Shown here: positions 1 through 7,453 of the stretch, piece by piece
Layout of the letters: the number at the start of each line of letters is the position of its first letter
How positions within the stretch are numbered: the stretch's first letter is position 1
DNA from: Deltaproteobacteria bacterium
Lineage (GTDB): Bacteria > UBA10199 > SBBF01
Direction: 5' to 3'
Assembly: GCA_016207765.1 (NCBI GenBank)
Contig: JACQOY010000164.1
Span: 1 to 8,661 of the forward strand
Length of the DNA stretch: 8,661 bases
Made by a program: the position numbers and the translations under genes
Notes under the pieces: generated by a model
The model's database searches: none
What the model was told of the DNA's origin: nothing
Seen by the model: the letters and a program-made list of their open reading frames with translations, nothing else

Positions 1-57
1 AGCTGACTATTACTATACCCTTCGGGTACTGTTTCACCGTATTAGGCGAGCTTCTGT

Positions 58-119
58 AGACGTTCCAAAATCATGTAACGAGAGTCAACTGACCTGTAAT
101 GGGTTGTGACGAAAACGTC
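58..119. promoter_or_regulatory. Dyad-rich stretch, possible activator sites
   Basis: Several short dyads lie roughly 90-150 nt upstream of the start site predicted for the sigma-54 promoter. They are CGTT/AACG at 61-64 and 77-80, GTCA/TGAC at 84-87 and 90-93, and GACG-AAAA-CGTC at 108-119. GACGTT at 59-64 is also the inverted copy of AACGTC at 114-119. Sigma-54 promoters need an upstream-bound enhancer-binding protein, and this is the usual distance for its sites. The dyads are short, so chance is a real alternative. The 108-119 hairpin, followed by a T6 run at 125-130, could instead be a weak terminator of a gene to the left of the window. Confidence 0.25.
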
Positions 120-180
120 CCCTCTTTTTTCCGCCGGTCAAAAATCGCCAGTCATTTCGAGGATCCGTTTTGACAACCGG

Positions 181-197
181 CTGGCACGGAGTTTGCT
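181..197 (+). promoter_or_regulatory. Sigma-54 (RpoN) -24/-12 promoter
   Basis: The sequence reads CTGGCACG, four bases (GAGT), then TTGCT, which matches the sigma-54 consensus YTGGCACG-N4-TTGCW at every defined base. The invariant GG (183-184) and GC (195-196) are exactly 10 nt apart. The predicted transcription start is near 208, giving a leader of about 75 nt before the lipoprotein ATG at 283. The orientation, location in non-coding DNA and presence of a good ribosome binding site downstream all fit. Expression would then depend on an RpoN activator, not on housekeeping sigma factor alone. Confidence 0.75.
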
Positions 198-268
198 GTG
201 TTCTGGTATCAAGCTTCCTTTCCCGCCGTGGTTGTCCACCAAGAGTGTGGGAGGGGGAGTATCACCAA

Positions 269-276
269 GAAAGGAG
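269..276 (+). promoter_or_regulatory. Ribosome binding site that fixes the lipoprotein start
   Basis: GAAAGGAG ends 6 nt before the ATG at 283 and is a strong Shine-Dalgarno sequence. It selects this ATG over the in-frame GTG at 106, which lies upstream of the promoter and has no Shine-Dalgarno sequence. Confidence 0.85.
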
Positions 277-282
277 ACAAAG

Positions 283-1842
283 ATGAGTACACACAATAAG
301 CACAAGGGTCCTTTCCTGAAATGGATGATGGCGCTTCTCCTGGTTGTTGGAGGAGGCCTTTTAACCCTGTCCGGATGCTCCAGTAATGGAGAAAACGGGC
401 AAGGAGCGGGTGAGTCAAATCCCTCCGGAGAGCCTTCAGACTCTCCAACATCCCCTGCACGGTTCTCCGTCAAGGCCACAGCGCCTGTTGACGGCGAAAT
501 CGACGTGAACACCGATCAAAAGATTGCTGTTCAATTCGATGACGAGGTGGATGTTTCAACAGCCAATAGCACCAACATCCGTGTGACAACCGATGACGGG
601 GAAGAGGTGGAAGGAACGGTCACGGTTGATAATGCACACAACATCGCGGTCTTTACGCCGGGAGTTCAACTTGAAAACAGCACCACCCACCATCTGGAGG
701 TGACGAGGGGTGTCAAGAGCTCTGTCGGCATTTCCTTAGACAGCGATGTTACAGTCACCTTCACCACCTCTGCCGAAGATAAGGAGGAGCCGGCGCCGAC
801 AGTGACGGAGACGACGCCGACCGAAGGTGAAGTTGACGTCGATGTGTCCAACGAGAACAACATCGAGGTGTATTTCGATGAAGCGCTCGATGCATCCACA
901 GTCAACGCGGACAACATCAAGTTGAAAAAAGAGGACGGGTCCGAGGTGACGATAAACATCACCTACGATTTGTCCCTGAATGTTGTGATCATCTCCCCAA
1001 CGACAAGCCTGGAGGTGAGCACCTCCTATCTTCTCGAGATCCTCGTGGGAGTGGAAAACCTCACGGACATTTCACTGGCCGAGAGTGTTGAGATAAACTT
1101 CAGCACCACTGCTGAAGCCCCCCCCGAAGATGATGATGGAGAGGATGATTGCGCCGACGCCGATGATGATGGAGAGGATGATTGCGAAGAAGAAGAAGAA
1201 GATGGTGGAGAAGAGGCCCCCGAGGTAGTCTCGACCACGCCGACTGAAGGTTCGGTCGACGTCTCAACCAGCCAGGAAATCAAGGTCCAGTTCGATCAGG
1301 CGATGGATGTTTCGACCATCAACGAAACAAACATCAAACTGACAACGGACGATGGATCGGCTGTTGAGGCCAGCATCACCTATGATGCTGAAACCAACGT
1401 GGCCATTGTCACGCCGACTGCGGAACTGGAGGCAAGCACCGCCTACCATCTGGAGGTGACAACGGGATGCGTCAGCGAAACCAGCGTTGCCCTGGAGAGC
1501 TCGACGATGGTGAACTTCACCACCACCGCGGCGGAAGGAGAAGAGGCCCCCGAGGTCACTTCTGTTGAGGTATCGACCAGCCAGGCGATTGCCGTTCATT
1601 TCGACCAGGAAATGGATGTCTCCACCTTGAACGAGGCGAACATCAACCTGACCACCGAAAACGGCGATGAGGTGGCGGTTGAAATCACCTACGATTCGAC
1701 AACCAATGTCGCCATCGTAACGCCGGATGCCGAGCTTGAGGTCAATTCGACCTACCATCTGGAGGTGACAACGGGTGTTGAGAGCGCCGCGAATGTTGCC
1801 CTCGAGAGCAACTATGAAGCGGACGTGACTGTTCAATCGTAA
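283..1842 (+). CDS. Lipoprotein with four SbsA/Big_5 Ig-like repeats
   Basis: A 519-residue predicted envelope lipoprotein of unknown specific function. Residues 1-31 form a lipoprotein signal peptide: a KHKGPFLK basic region, a hydrophobic core and the lipobox LSGC with lipidated Cys32. Ser at +2 favours outer-membrane sorting if the cell has a Lol system. A low-complexity Ser/Gly/Pro tether (33-60) precedes four Ig-like repeats at about 62-163, 171-277, 313-415 and 422-517. Each carries the pattern seen in bacterial SbsA-type Ig domains (PF13205-like): a TxPxxGxxDV opening, I-V-F-D-xx-(M/V/L)-D-x-ST, NI-x-L/V-TT and a closing YHLEVTxGV. Repeat 4 lacks the opening TTPTEG segment. A linker at 280-312 is almost all Asp/Glu and contains Cys290 and Cys301; a third extra Cys (396) is in repeat 3. 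Such domains are usually structural, in surface or adhesive proteins. The gene has its own sigma-54 promoter and terminator, so it is probably monocistronic. Domain family is confident; role is not known. Confidence 0.85.
   Translation: MSTHNKHKGPFLKWMMALLLVVGGGLLTLSGCSSNGENGQGAGESNPSGEPSDSPTSPARFSVKATAPVDGEIDVNTDQKIAVQFDDEVDVSTANSTNIRVTTDDGEEVEGTVTVDNAHNIAVFTPGVQLENSTTHHLEVTRGVKSSVGISLDSDVTVTFTTSAEDKEEPAPTVTETTPTEGEVDVDVSNENNIEVYFDEALDASTVNADNIKLKKEDGSEVTINITYDLSLNVVIISPTTSLEVSTSYLLEILVGVENLTDISLAESVEINFSTTAEAPPEDDDGEDDCADADDDGEDDCEEEEEDGGEEAPEVVSTTPTEGSVDVSTSQEIKVQFDQAMDVSTINETNIKLTTDDGSAVEASITYDAETNVAIVTPTAELEASTAYHLEVTTGCVSETSVALESSTMVNFTTTAAEGEEAPEVTSVEVSTSQAIAVHFDQEMDVSTLNEANINLTTENGDEVAVEITYDSTTNVAIVTPDAELEVNSTYHLEVTTGVESAANVALESNYEADVTVQS
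1129..1185 (+). repeat. Duplicated 24-nt unit in the acidic linker
   Basis: Two identical 24-nt copies at 1129-1152 and 1162-1185 each encode DDDGEDDC, separated by nine nt encoding ADA. They are followed by five GAA codons in a row. The exact identity points to a recent tandem duplication or slippage within the lipoprotein gene. Confidence 0.9.
1442..1775 (+). repeat. Identical 25-nt segments in Ig repeats 3 and 4
   Basis: A 25-nt segment encoding the closing strand TYHLEVTTG/AYHLEVTTG is identical at 1442-1466 and 1751-1775. Sixteen of these bases (accatctggaggtgac) recur in repeat 1 at 689-704. Identity at third codon positions suggests recent duplication or gene conversion among the domain repeats. 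Confidence 0.8.
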
Positions 1843-1870
1843 TCCGGTTTAAAAGCTCTTATTTGAGCTC

Positions 1871-1907
1871 ACACCGCCCTCTTTCTCGGGAGGGCGGTGT
1901 TTTTTTT
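1871..1907 (+). terminator. Rho-independent terminator after the lipoprotein gene
   Basis: A perfect 11-bp GC-rich stem, ACACCGCCCTC (1871-1881) against GAGGGCGGTGT (1890-1900), closes an 8-nt loop. It runs directly into eight T residues (1900-1907). It starts 28 nt after the lipoprotein stop codon. A smaller 5-bp hairpin (AGCTC 1854-1858 / GAGCT 1865-1869) lies just before it. The terminator separates the lipoprotein unit from the mre operon. Confidence 0.95.
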
Positions 1908-1930
1908 AACTTGGCGACATATTTCTTGAT

Positions 1931-1959
1931 TTGACTGCCCGATAGGGTTCTGGTAACCT
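1931..1959 (+). promoter_or_regulatory. Candidate sigma-70 promoter of the mre operon
   Basis: TTGACT (1931-1936, five of six to the -35 consensus) is 17 nt from TAACCT (1954-1959), a weak -10 box. TG at 1951-1952 places an extended -10 motif (TGn) directly in front of it, which can compensate. The predicted start is near 1966, about 27 nt before the mreB ATG. The site lies in the only gap between the terminator and mreB, which supports it. Confidence 0.45.
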
Positions 1960-1983
1960 TCATAGCCTAGGTTAACCATCTGA

Positions 1984-3027
<1,044 letters not shown>

Positions 3028-3029
3028 CA

Positions 3030-3869
3030 ATGAATATCAAAAGGCGCGCCGGTCTGGCTGTTTTACTCATTCTCCTTTTTATTATTCTTCTCAATTTGCG
3101 CCAGGACGGCTCCCGAAAATTCCCGCCGGTTCATTTCATCGATCGGATCATCGTTTCTTTATACACACCCGTTCAGGGGATTATCGACAACACGGTCGAT
3201 TTTATCGGAAACGGCTGGTCGGGTTATTTTGCCCTCGTAGGGGTCAAAAAAGAAAATCAGCGCTTGAAGGATGAGATCGGTCTTCGCGAACTCGAACTCC
3301 TTTCCCTCAAGGAGCGTTTGCGGGCGCAGGACCGGGAGGATTACCTTGCCCAAAAAGCGGGGATATTGGGTTGGGAGGGGGTTTCGGCGCGTGTGATCGG
3401 CTATGATCCCTACGCCCAATCGCAGACCATCTGGTTGTCGGTTGGTTCGAGCCGGGGGGTGGCCATGGACCAGCCGGTTTTGACCGTAGAAGGGCTGGTG
3501 GGGAGAATCGTCAAGGTTTTTCCGACAAGCTCCCAGGTTTTGCTTCTGGTCGATCCGCATTTTTCCGTGGATGTCATCGACGAGGCCACAAGGGTGCGGG
3601 CGCTCGTGGTGGGATCGGGAAGGGGAACCGAACTGAAACGGTATCCATTTCTGACGCATCTGGAATTTTTGAGTCTCGGCGATGAAATCCGGAAAGGCGA
3701 TTTGCTGATCACCTCCGGTTTCGGCGAGATTTACCCTGCCGGCATTCCGGTGGGAAAAATCATCGATGTGGAACAAAAAGAAAACGCCCTGTTCAAATCT
3801 TCCGGGGTTCTCCCCCTGGCGGATTTCGGCAAGCTGGAACAGGTGATGATTTTGACGGGAAAGAAATAA
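3030..3869 (+). CDS. mreC: Rod-shape-determining protein MreC
   Basis: A 279-residue bitopic inner-membrane protein whose periplasmic part links MreB to the RodA-PBP2 synthase and activates it. The N-terminus NIKRR plus a hydrophobic helix (about 8-23) is the single membrane anchor. Residues about 70-108 are charged and heptad-like (KKENQRLKDEIGLRELELLSLKE region split over several turns) and fit the dimerising coiled coil. The rest is the two-barrel periplasmic domain, with typical stretches such as VLTVEGLVGRI (150-160), GDLLITSG (223-230) and YPAGIPVG (235-242). It starts 2 nt after the mreB stop codon, with no strong ribosome binding site, suggesting translational coupling. It overlaps mreD by 1 nt. 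Length and order are normal for the family. Confidence 0.97.
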   Translation: MNIKRRAGLAVLLILLFIILLNLRQDGSRKFPPVHFIDRIIVSLYTPVQGIIDNTVDFIGNGWSGYFALVGVKKENQRLKDEIGLRELELLSLKERLRAQDREDYLAQKAGILGWEGVSARVIGYDPYAQSQTIWLSVGSSRGVAMDQPVLTVEGLVGRIVKVFPTSSQVLLLVDPHFSVDVIDEATRVRALVVGSGRGTELKRYPFLTHLEFLSLGDEIRKGDLLITSGFGEIYPAGIPVGKIIDVEQKENALFKSSGVLPLADFGKLEQVMILTGKK

Positions 3870-4426
3870 TGGATATTCTTTTCGCCCTTGTCTGGTTGTG
3901 GATTTTGTTCAACGGCCAGTTGGCTTTCCGGATTCCTTTTTTCCACGGGGCCCTGGAGCTTGGATTTGTCACCATCCTGGTGATTTACGTGGGATTCCGT
4001 TTTTCCTTTTTGAGGGGGCTGATAACGGTTGCCCTTGTTTCATTCATCGCCGAGACTTTCACTCTTGTTCCCCACGGCTTTATCATCCTGGCGCATCTGA
4101 TTTTGTTTATCGGCATTCGCCTTTTGCTCGACCAGATTCTCTCGGAAGCTTATCTCACCAAGTCGTTATGGGTTTTTCTGTTTTCATTTTTTAGCCGGCT
4201 TATCACCGGATTTGTTTTTGATCCCGAAGGGGTTTTTATCCGGGAGGGGTCGTTCTGGATTGTTTCTCCGGCGCAGGCTGTTCTGAACGGGATTTTGAGT
4301 TTTCCCCTGTTTATTGCGCTTGATGCCTCCTACGACCTTTGGACCCGTCTCTTTTCACGCCGCCGCCGCTCGCTGACGGGGGCTGATTTTTACCAGGTGC
4401 AGAGCAAACAAAGAAAATACTTCTAG
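3869..4426 (+). CDS. mreD: Rod-shape-determining membrane protein MreD
   Basis: A 185-residue very hydrophobic protein with about five to six predicted membrane segments (roughly 4-20, 29-47, 50-67, 70-88, 99-116 and 131-151) and a basic cytoplasmic tail (RRRR at 164-167). MreD is the least conserved member of the elongasome. It sits with MreC in the inner membrane and is needed for rod shape. The assignment rests on size, topology, the SPAQAVLNGILSFPLF region near the last helix, and the invariant position after mreC. Its ATG shares one base with the mreC stop codon (TAATG), with a weak GGGAAAG upstream, so translation is probably coupled. Confidence 0.93.
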   Translation: MDILFALVWLWILFNGQLAFRIPFFHGALELGFVTILVIYVGFRFSFLRGLITVALVSFIAETFTLVPHGFIILAHLILFIGIRLLLDQILSEAYLTKSLWVFLFSFFSRLITGFVFDPEGVFIREGSFWIVSPAQAVLNGILSFPLFIALDASYDLWTRLFSRRRRSLTGADFYQVQSKQRKYF

Positions 4427-4454
4427 GACGGCTCCAAGGGGCCGCGAACTACTT

Positions 4455-6341
4455 GTGCCTCGATTTCATACCGAAGAAAATGTATCGTCACTGCAGACCA
4501 GAATGTCGTTTGTTCTGATTGTCGTCCTTGTTTTTATTCTTGTGGTTTTGGTCCGGCTTTTTTACCTGCAGGTGATTTACGGAAGCCGGTATCAGACTCT
4601 TTCCGAACAGATATCGATCCGCGAGGAAGAGTTGAGGGCGCGGCGGGGACTGATTCTCGACCGCAACGGAAAAGTCTTGGCCGACAACCGTCCCTATTTT
4701 GAAATCGACATTATTCCGCAGGATCTTCACGATCGCGAAAGGACCCTTGCCTCACTCACCGATCTGATTCCCATTTCAAGGGAAGAGATCGACAAAAAAA
4801 TCGCCTCTGCGCACGGCGAAGCCCCGTTTCTGCCGGTAGTACTGGTGGAGGACGCGCCCTTTGCCTGGGTGGCGAAGATCAGGGAATATCAGAGCCCCGA
4901 TTACGATGCCGACAGTCCCTTTTATCTCGAAGGGGTCGAGGTGCGGGCAAGCCCGTTGCGGGTTTATTTGTATCCCGAACTTTTCTCCCACGCCTTGGGC
5001 TACCTCAAGGAAGTTGATCAAAAGGGGCTGGAAAAGTACGATGCCTTGAATCCCGGCCGGTATTCAAGCGGCGATCTGATGGGGGCAAGCGGTGTTGAAC
5101 ATGCCTACGATCTGGAATTGCGCGGCGAAGACGGAATGAAGGCCAGGGTGGTGGATGCCCGCGGCAAGGAGATTCGCGGCAGTTCCGAAACCGACACGCT
5201 TAAGGAACAGTCGAGCTATGCCCCCTTGGACGGCAACCATCTGGTCACCACTCTCGATTATGACGCCCAGGCGGCCGCGGCGGGGTTTTTTGAGGGGAAG
5301 AGGGGATCGGTGGTTGCCCTCGACCCGCGTACGGGAGAGGTTTTGGTCTTGTACAGTTCTCCCGGCTTTGACGGAAACCGCATCACCAAAAAAATCGACA
5401 AGCCCTATTGGCAAAAGATCAATCTCGATCCCGATAAGTACCTTTTCAATCGAGCCATTCAGGCGGCTTATCCCCCCGGTTCCATCTACAAGATTGTCAC
5501 CTCCATAGCGGGCCTCACTTCGGGAAAGGTTACCCCCGAAACCGTTTTTTCCTGCGGGGGGGGGTTAAGATTCGGAAACCGTTACTTCAAGTGCTGGAAC
5601 AAGGGGGGGCATGGCGCCGTGGCGCTCCTTAGGGGGATTGCCCAGTCATGCGACGTCTATTTTTACAACATGGGATTGAAAGCCGGCGTCGATGGCCTTC
5701 ATCAGGCGGCCCTTCTTTTCGGACTGGGCCAGAAGACCGGCATCGAGATCGCCTACGAACAACCGGGGCTGATTCCCAGTTCGGAATGGAAAATGAAAAG
5801 ATACAAACAACCCTGGATCGACAGTGAGACCCTTTCAATTGCCATTGGTCAGGGTTACGACCTCGTTACGCCGTTGCAGGCCGCCCGGATGATTTCAATG
5901 GTGGCCAACGGGGGGCGTCCGCTAAGGCCGCATTTGGGGAAGGGGGTTCTCGATCCGGCCCGGCGGTTGCTGAAGGAATTCAAGGTTTCGCCTGGTGCGC
6001 CGGTGATACCGGAGAAGGAGTTGAAATTGGTTGCCCAGGGGGTTATCGATGTGGTTCATGGCGTCGGCACGGCCACGAAACTTAAAGTCAGTCCCTACAA
6101 AATAGCCGGCAAGACAGGGACGGCGCAGGTGGTCGGCCACGACAGCGGGGTTCGGGCGGCGGGGCGTACACTGGCGCACGGATGGTTTGTGGCCTATGCC
6201 CCCTACGATGATCCCAAAATCGCCGTCGCCGTGATTGTGGAAAACGGGGGGAGCGGATCGGGCGCGGCCGCTCCAGTGGCGATGGGGGTGATCGATACCT
6301 ATTTGGGAAAAATCATGCCGATAAAGGAGGAAAATAAATAA
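4455..6341 (+). CDS. mrdA: Penicillin-binding protein 2 (elongasome transpeptidase)
   Basis: A 628-residue class B penicillin-binding protein that crosslinks side-wall peptidoglycan as the partner of RodA. Order of parts: short cytoplasmic tail, membrane helix (about 17-38) ending in RLFYLQV, the N-terminal pedestal opening with RRGLILDRNG (63-72), then the transpeptidase domain. Active-site motifs are intact: SIYK (343-346, Ser343 nucleophile), SCD (398-400, the SxD form usual in PBP2) and KTG (553-555). Two cysteines (367 and 380) flank a glycine-rich loop before WNKGGHG, as in many non-enterobacterial PBP2 proteins. The start is a GTG with AAGGGG about 14 nt upstream, which is long spacing. 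An in-frame ATG at 4503 would remove most of the cytoplasmic tail but keep the membrane helix, so the exact start is uncertain. The gene lies 28 nt after mreD and 1 nt before rodA. Confidence 0.96.
   Translation: MPRFHTEENVSSLQTRMSFVLIVVLVFILVVLVRLFYLQVIYGSRYQTLSEQISIREEELRARRGLILDRNGKVLADNRPYFEIDIIPQDLHDRERTLASLTDLIPISREEIDKKIASAHGEAPFLPVVLVEDAPFAWVAKIREYQSPDYDADSPFYLEGVEVRASPLRVYLYPELFSHALGYLKEVDQKGLEKYDALNPGRYSSGDLMGASGVEHAYDLELRGEDGMKARVVDARGKEIRGSSETDTLKEQSSYAPLDGNHLVTTLDYDAQAAAAGFFEGKRGSVVALDPRTGEVLVLYSSPGFDGNRITKKIDKPYWQKINLDPDKYLFNRAIQAAYPPGSIYKIVTSIAGLTSGKVTPETVFSCGGGLRFGNRYFKCWNKGGHGAVALLRGIAQSCDVYFYNMGLKAGVDGLHQAALLFGLGQKTGIEIAYEQPGLIPSSEWKMKRYKQPWIDSETLSIAIGQGYDLVTPLQAARMISMVANGGRPLRPHLGKGVLDPARRLLKEFKVSPGAPVIPEKELKLVAQGVIDVVHGVGTATKLKVSPYKIAGKTGTAQVVGHDSGVRAAGRTLAHGWFVAYAPYDDPKIAVAVIVENGGSGSGAAAPVAMGVIDTYLGKIMPIKEENK
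5556..5564 (+). repeat. G9 homopolymer inside mrdA
   Basis: Nine consecutive G residues encode Gly368-Gly369-Gly370 of PBP2, directly after Cys367. A second run of seven G lies at 5603-5609. The reading frame is intact here. Confidence 0.9.
6325..6330 (+). promoter_or_regulatory. Ribosome binding site of rodA
   Basis: A consensus AGGAGG sits within the last codons of mrdA, 12 nt before the rodA ATG at 6343. It is the best Shine-Dalgarno sequence in the operon and supports independent initiation of rodA. Confidence 0.7.
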
Positions 6342-6342
6342 A

Positions 6343-7449
6343 ATGTTCGACCGGCGACTTATCACCCACTTCAACTGGCCTATCCTGATCGTGGCTCTTG
6401 TTCTGGCCATGATGGGGCTGGCCAATCTTTATAGCGCCACCTCCACCTTCGATCCGGGCGAGCAAACTTCGTATTTTCGCGCCCAACTTGTCTGGTTGAC
6501 CATTGGAATTTCGAGTCTTTTGGTTGTTTTCAGCATTCACTATCGTCATTTTCGCGCCTTGAGTTATGTTTTCTACGGGATCACGGCGGTGTTGCTTCTG
6601 CTGGTCCTTGTTGTTGGCCGAAAGGTGGCGGGGCACCAAAGTTGGCTCCAGATTGGGCCCGTCTCGCTTCAGCCGACAGAAATCGCCAAACTTGGCCTCA
6701 TTTTCGGTTTGTCCCGTTATCTTTCCGTTTTTCGTCCTTCTCCCAAAGGGGCGACCTTTCGGGAACTGATTCCCCCTTTTCTTTTCTTTCTCCTCCCGAC
6801 CGGCTTGGTCATTCTGCAGGGAGACCTGGGGTCGAGCCTTTTTTTCGGCCTTATTTTCGGCACGTTGATCCTGATTTACGGTGTCCGCTGGCAGGTTCTT
6901 GTTTCCATGCTGGTCCTCTTTGTGGTGGTGGCGACCCTGGCCTATTTCTTTTTCCTCTCGCCCTACCAAAAAAACCGGATTCTCACTTTCCTCAATCCCG
7001 AAATGGACCGGCGCGGATCAGGTTACCATCTTATCCAGTCAAAGATCGCCGTCGGCTCCGGCGGGTGGATGGGAAAGGGGTATCTCAAGGGAAAGACCCA
7101 CAAACTCAAGTTCATTCCGGAGAGGCACACCGATTTTATTTTCACGGTTTTGGCGGAGGAGTGGGGATTTTTGGGATCGGGTATGATCTTGGGTTTATTT
7201 GGTCTTCTTTTGTTTTTGGGAATAAGCGTGGCTGTCAGGGCCAACGACCGCTTCAGTTTTTTCCTTAGTGTGGGGGTGTGCGCCCTTTTTTTCTGGCATC
7301 TGGTGGTTAATCTGGGGGGCGTTTTGGGGTTGATGCCGCTGACCGGCGTGCCGTTGCCGTTTTTTTCCTATGGGGGATCGGCACTGATGACCAACTGGAT
7401 CGGGATCGGGCTTCTTTTAAACGTCAGTATGCGGCGTTTCATGTTTTAG
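6343..7449 (+). CDS. rodA: SEDS peptidoglycan glycosyltransferase RodA
   Basis: A 368-residue polytopic membrane enzyme that polymerises lipid II into glycan strands for cell elongation, in complex with PBP2. The sequence shows about ten hydrophobic segments and the SEDS family signatures: QPTEIAKL (110-117), QGDLGSS (159-165), PERHTDFIF (259-267) and GVPLPFFSYGGSAL (335-348). Asp264 in the HTDFIF motif aligns with the essential Asp262 of Escherichia coli RodA, so the enzyme should be active. Length equals that of typical RodA (about 370). RodA rather than FtsW is favoured because the gene directly follows mrdA in an mre cluster. It is the last gene of the operon and has no terminator before the convergent gene beyond. 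Confidence 0.97.
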   Translation: MFDRRLITHFNWPILIVALVLAMMGLANLYSATSTFDPGEQTSYFRAQLVWLTIGISSLLVVFSIHYRHFRALSYVFYGITAVLLLLVLVVGRKVAGHQSWLQIGPVSLQPTEIAKLGLIFGLSRYLSVFRPSPKGATFRELIPPFLFFLLPTGLVILQGDLGSSLFFGLIFGTLILIYGVRWQVLVSMLVLFVVVATLAYFFFLSPYQKNRILTFLNPEMDRRGSGYHLIQSKIAVGSGGWMGKGYLKGKTHKLKFIPERHTDFIFTVLAEEWGFLGSGMILGLFGLLLFLGISVAVRANDRFSFFLSVGVCALFFWHLVVNLGGVLGLMPLTGVPLPFFSYGGSALMTNWIGIGLLLNVSMRRFMF

Positions 7450-7453
7450 GGGG

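Noticed and set aside
1..60. Possible structured RNA or riboswitch at the left edge (hairpin TACCC-TTC-GGGTA at 16-28)
   Set aside because: Only one 5-bp hairpin is clear. I compared it by eye with cyclic-di-GMP riboswitches and, on the reverse strand, with 23S rRNA, and found no convincing match; the window edge cuts off any context.
106..282. In-frame GTG extension of the lipoprotein gene by 59 residues
   Set aside because: It would start before the sigma-54 promoter, has no Shine-Dalgarno sequence, and would bury the lipoprotein signal peptide inside the protein. The ATG at 283 has all the correct signals.
1264..1836. A 190-residue minus-strand open frame inside the lipoprotein gene
   Set aside because: Its internal repeats simply mirror the Ig-repeat DNA on the coding strand. 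There is no independent start signal or domain.
6313..6969. A 218-residue minus-strand open frame over the start of rodA
   Set aside because: A shadow of rodA with low-complexity Lys, Asn and Gln-rich content and no recognisable domain.
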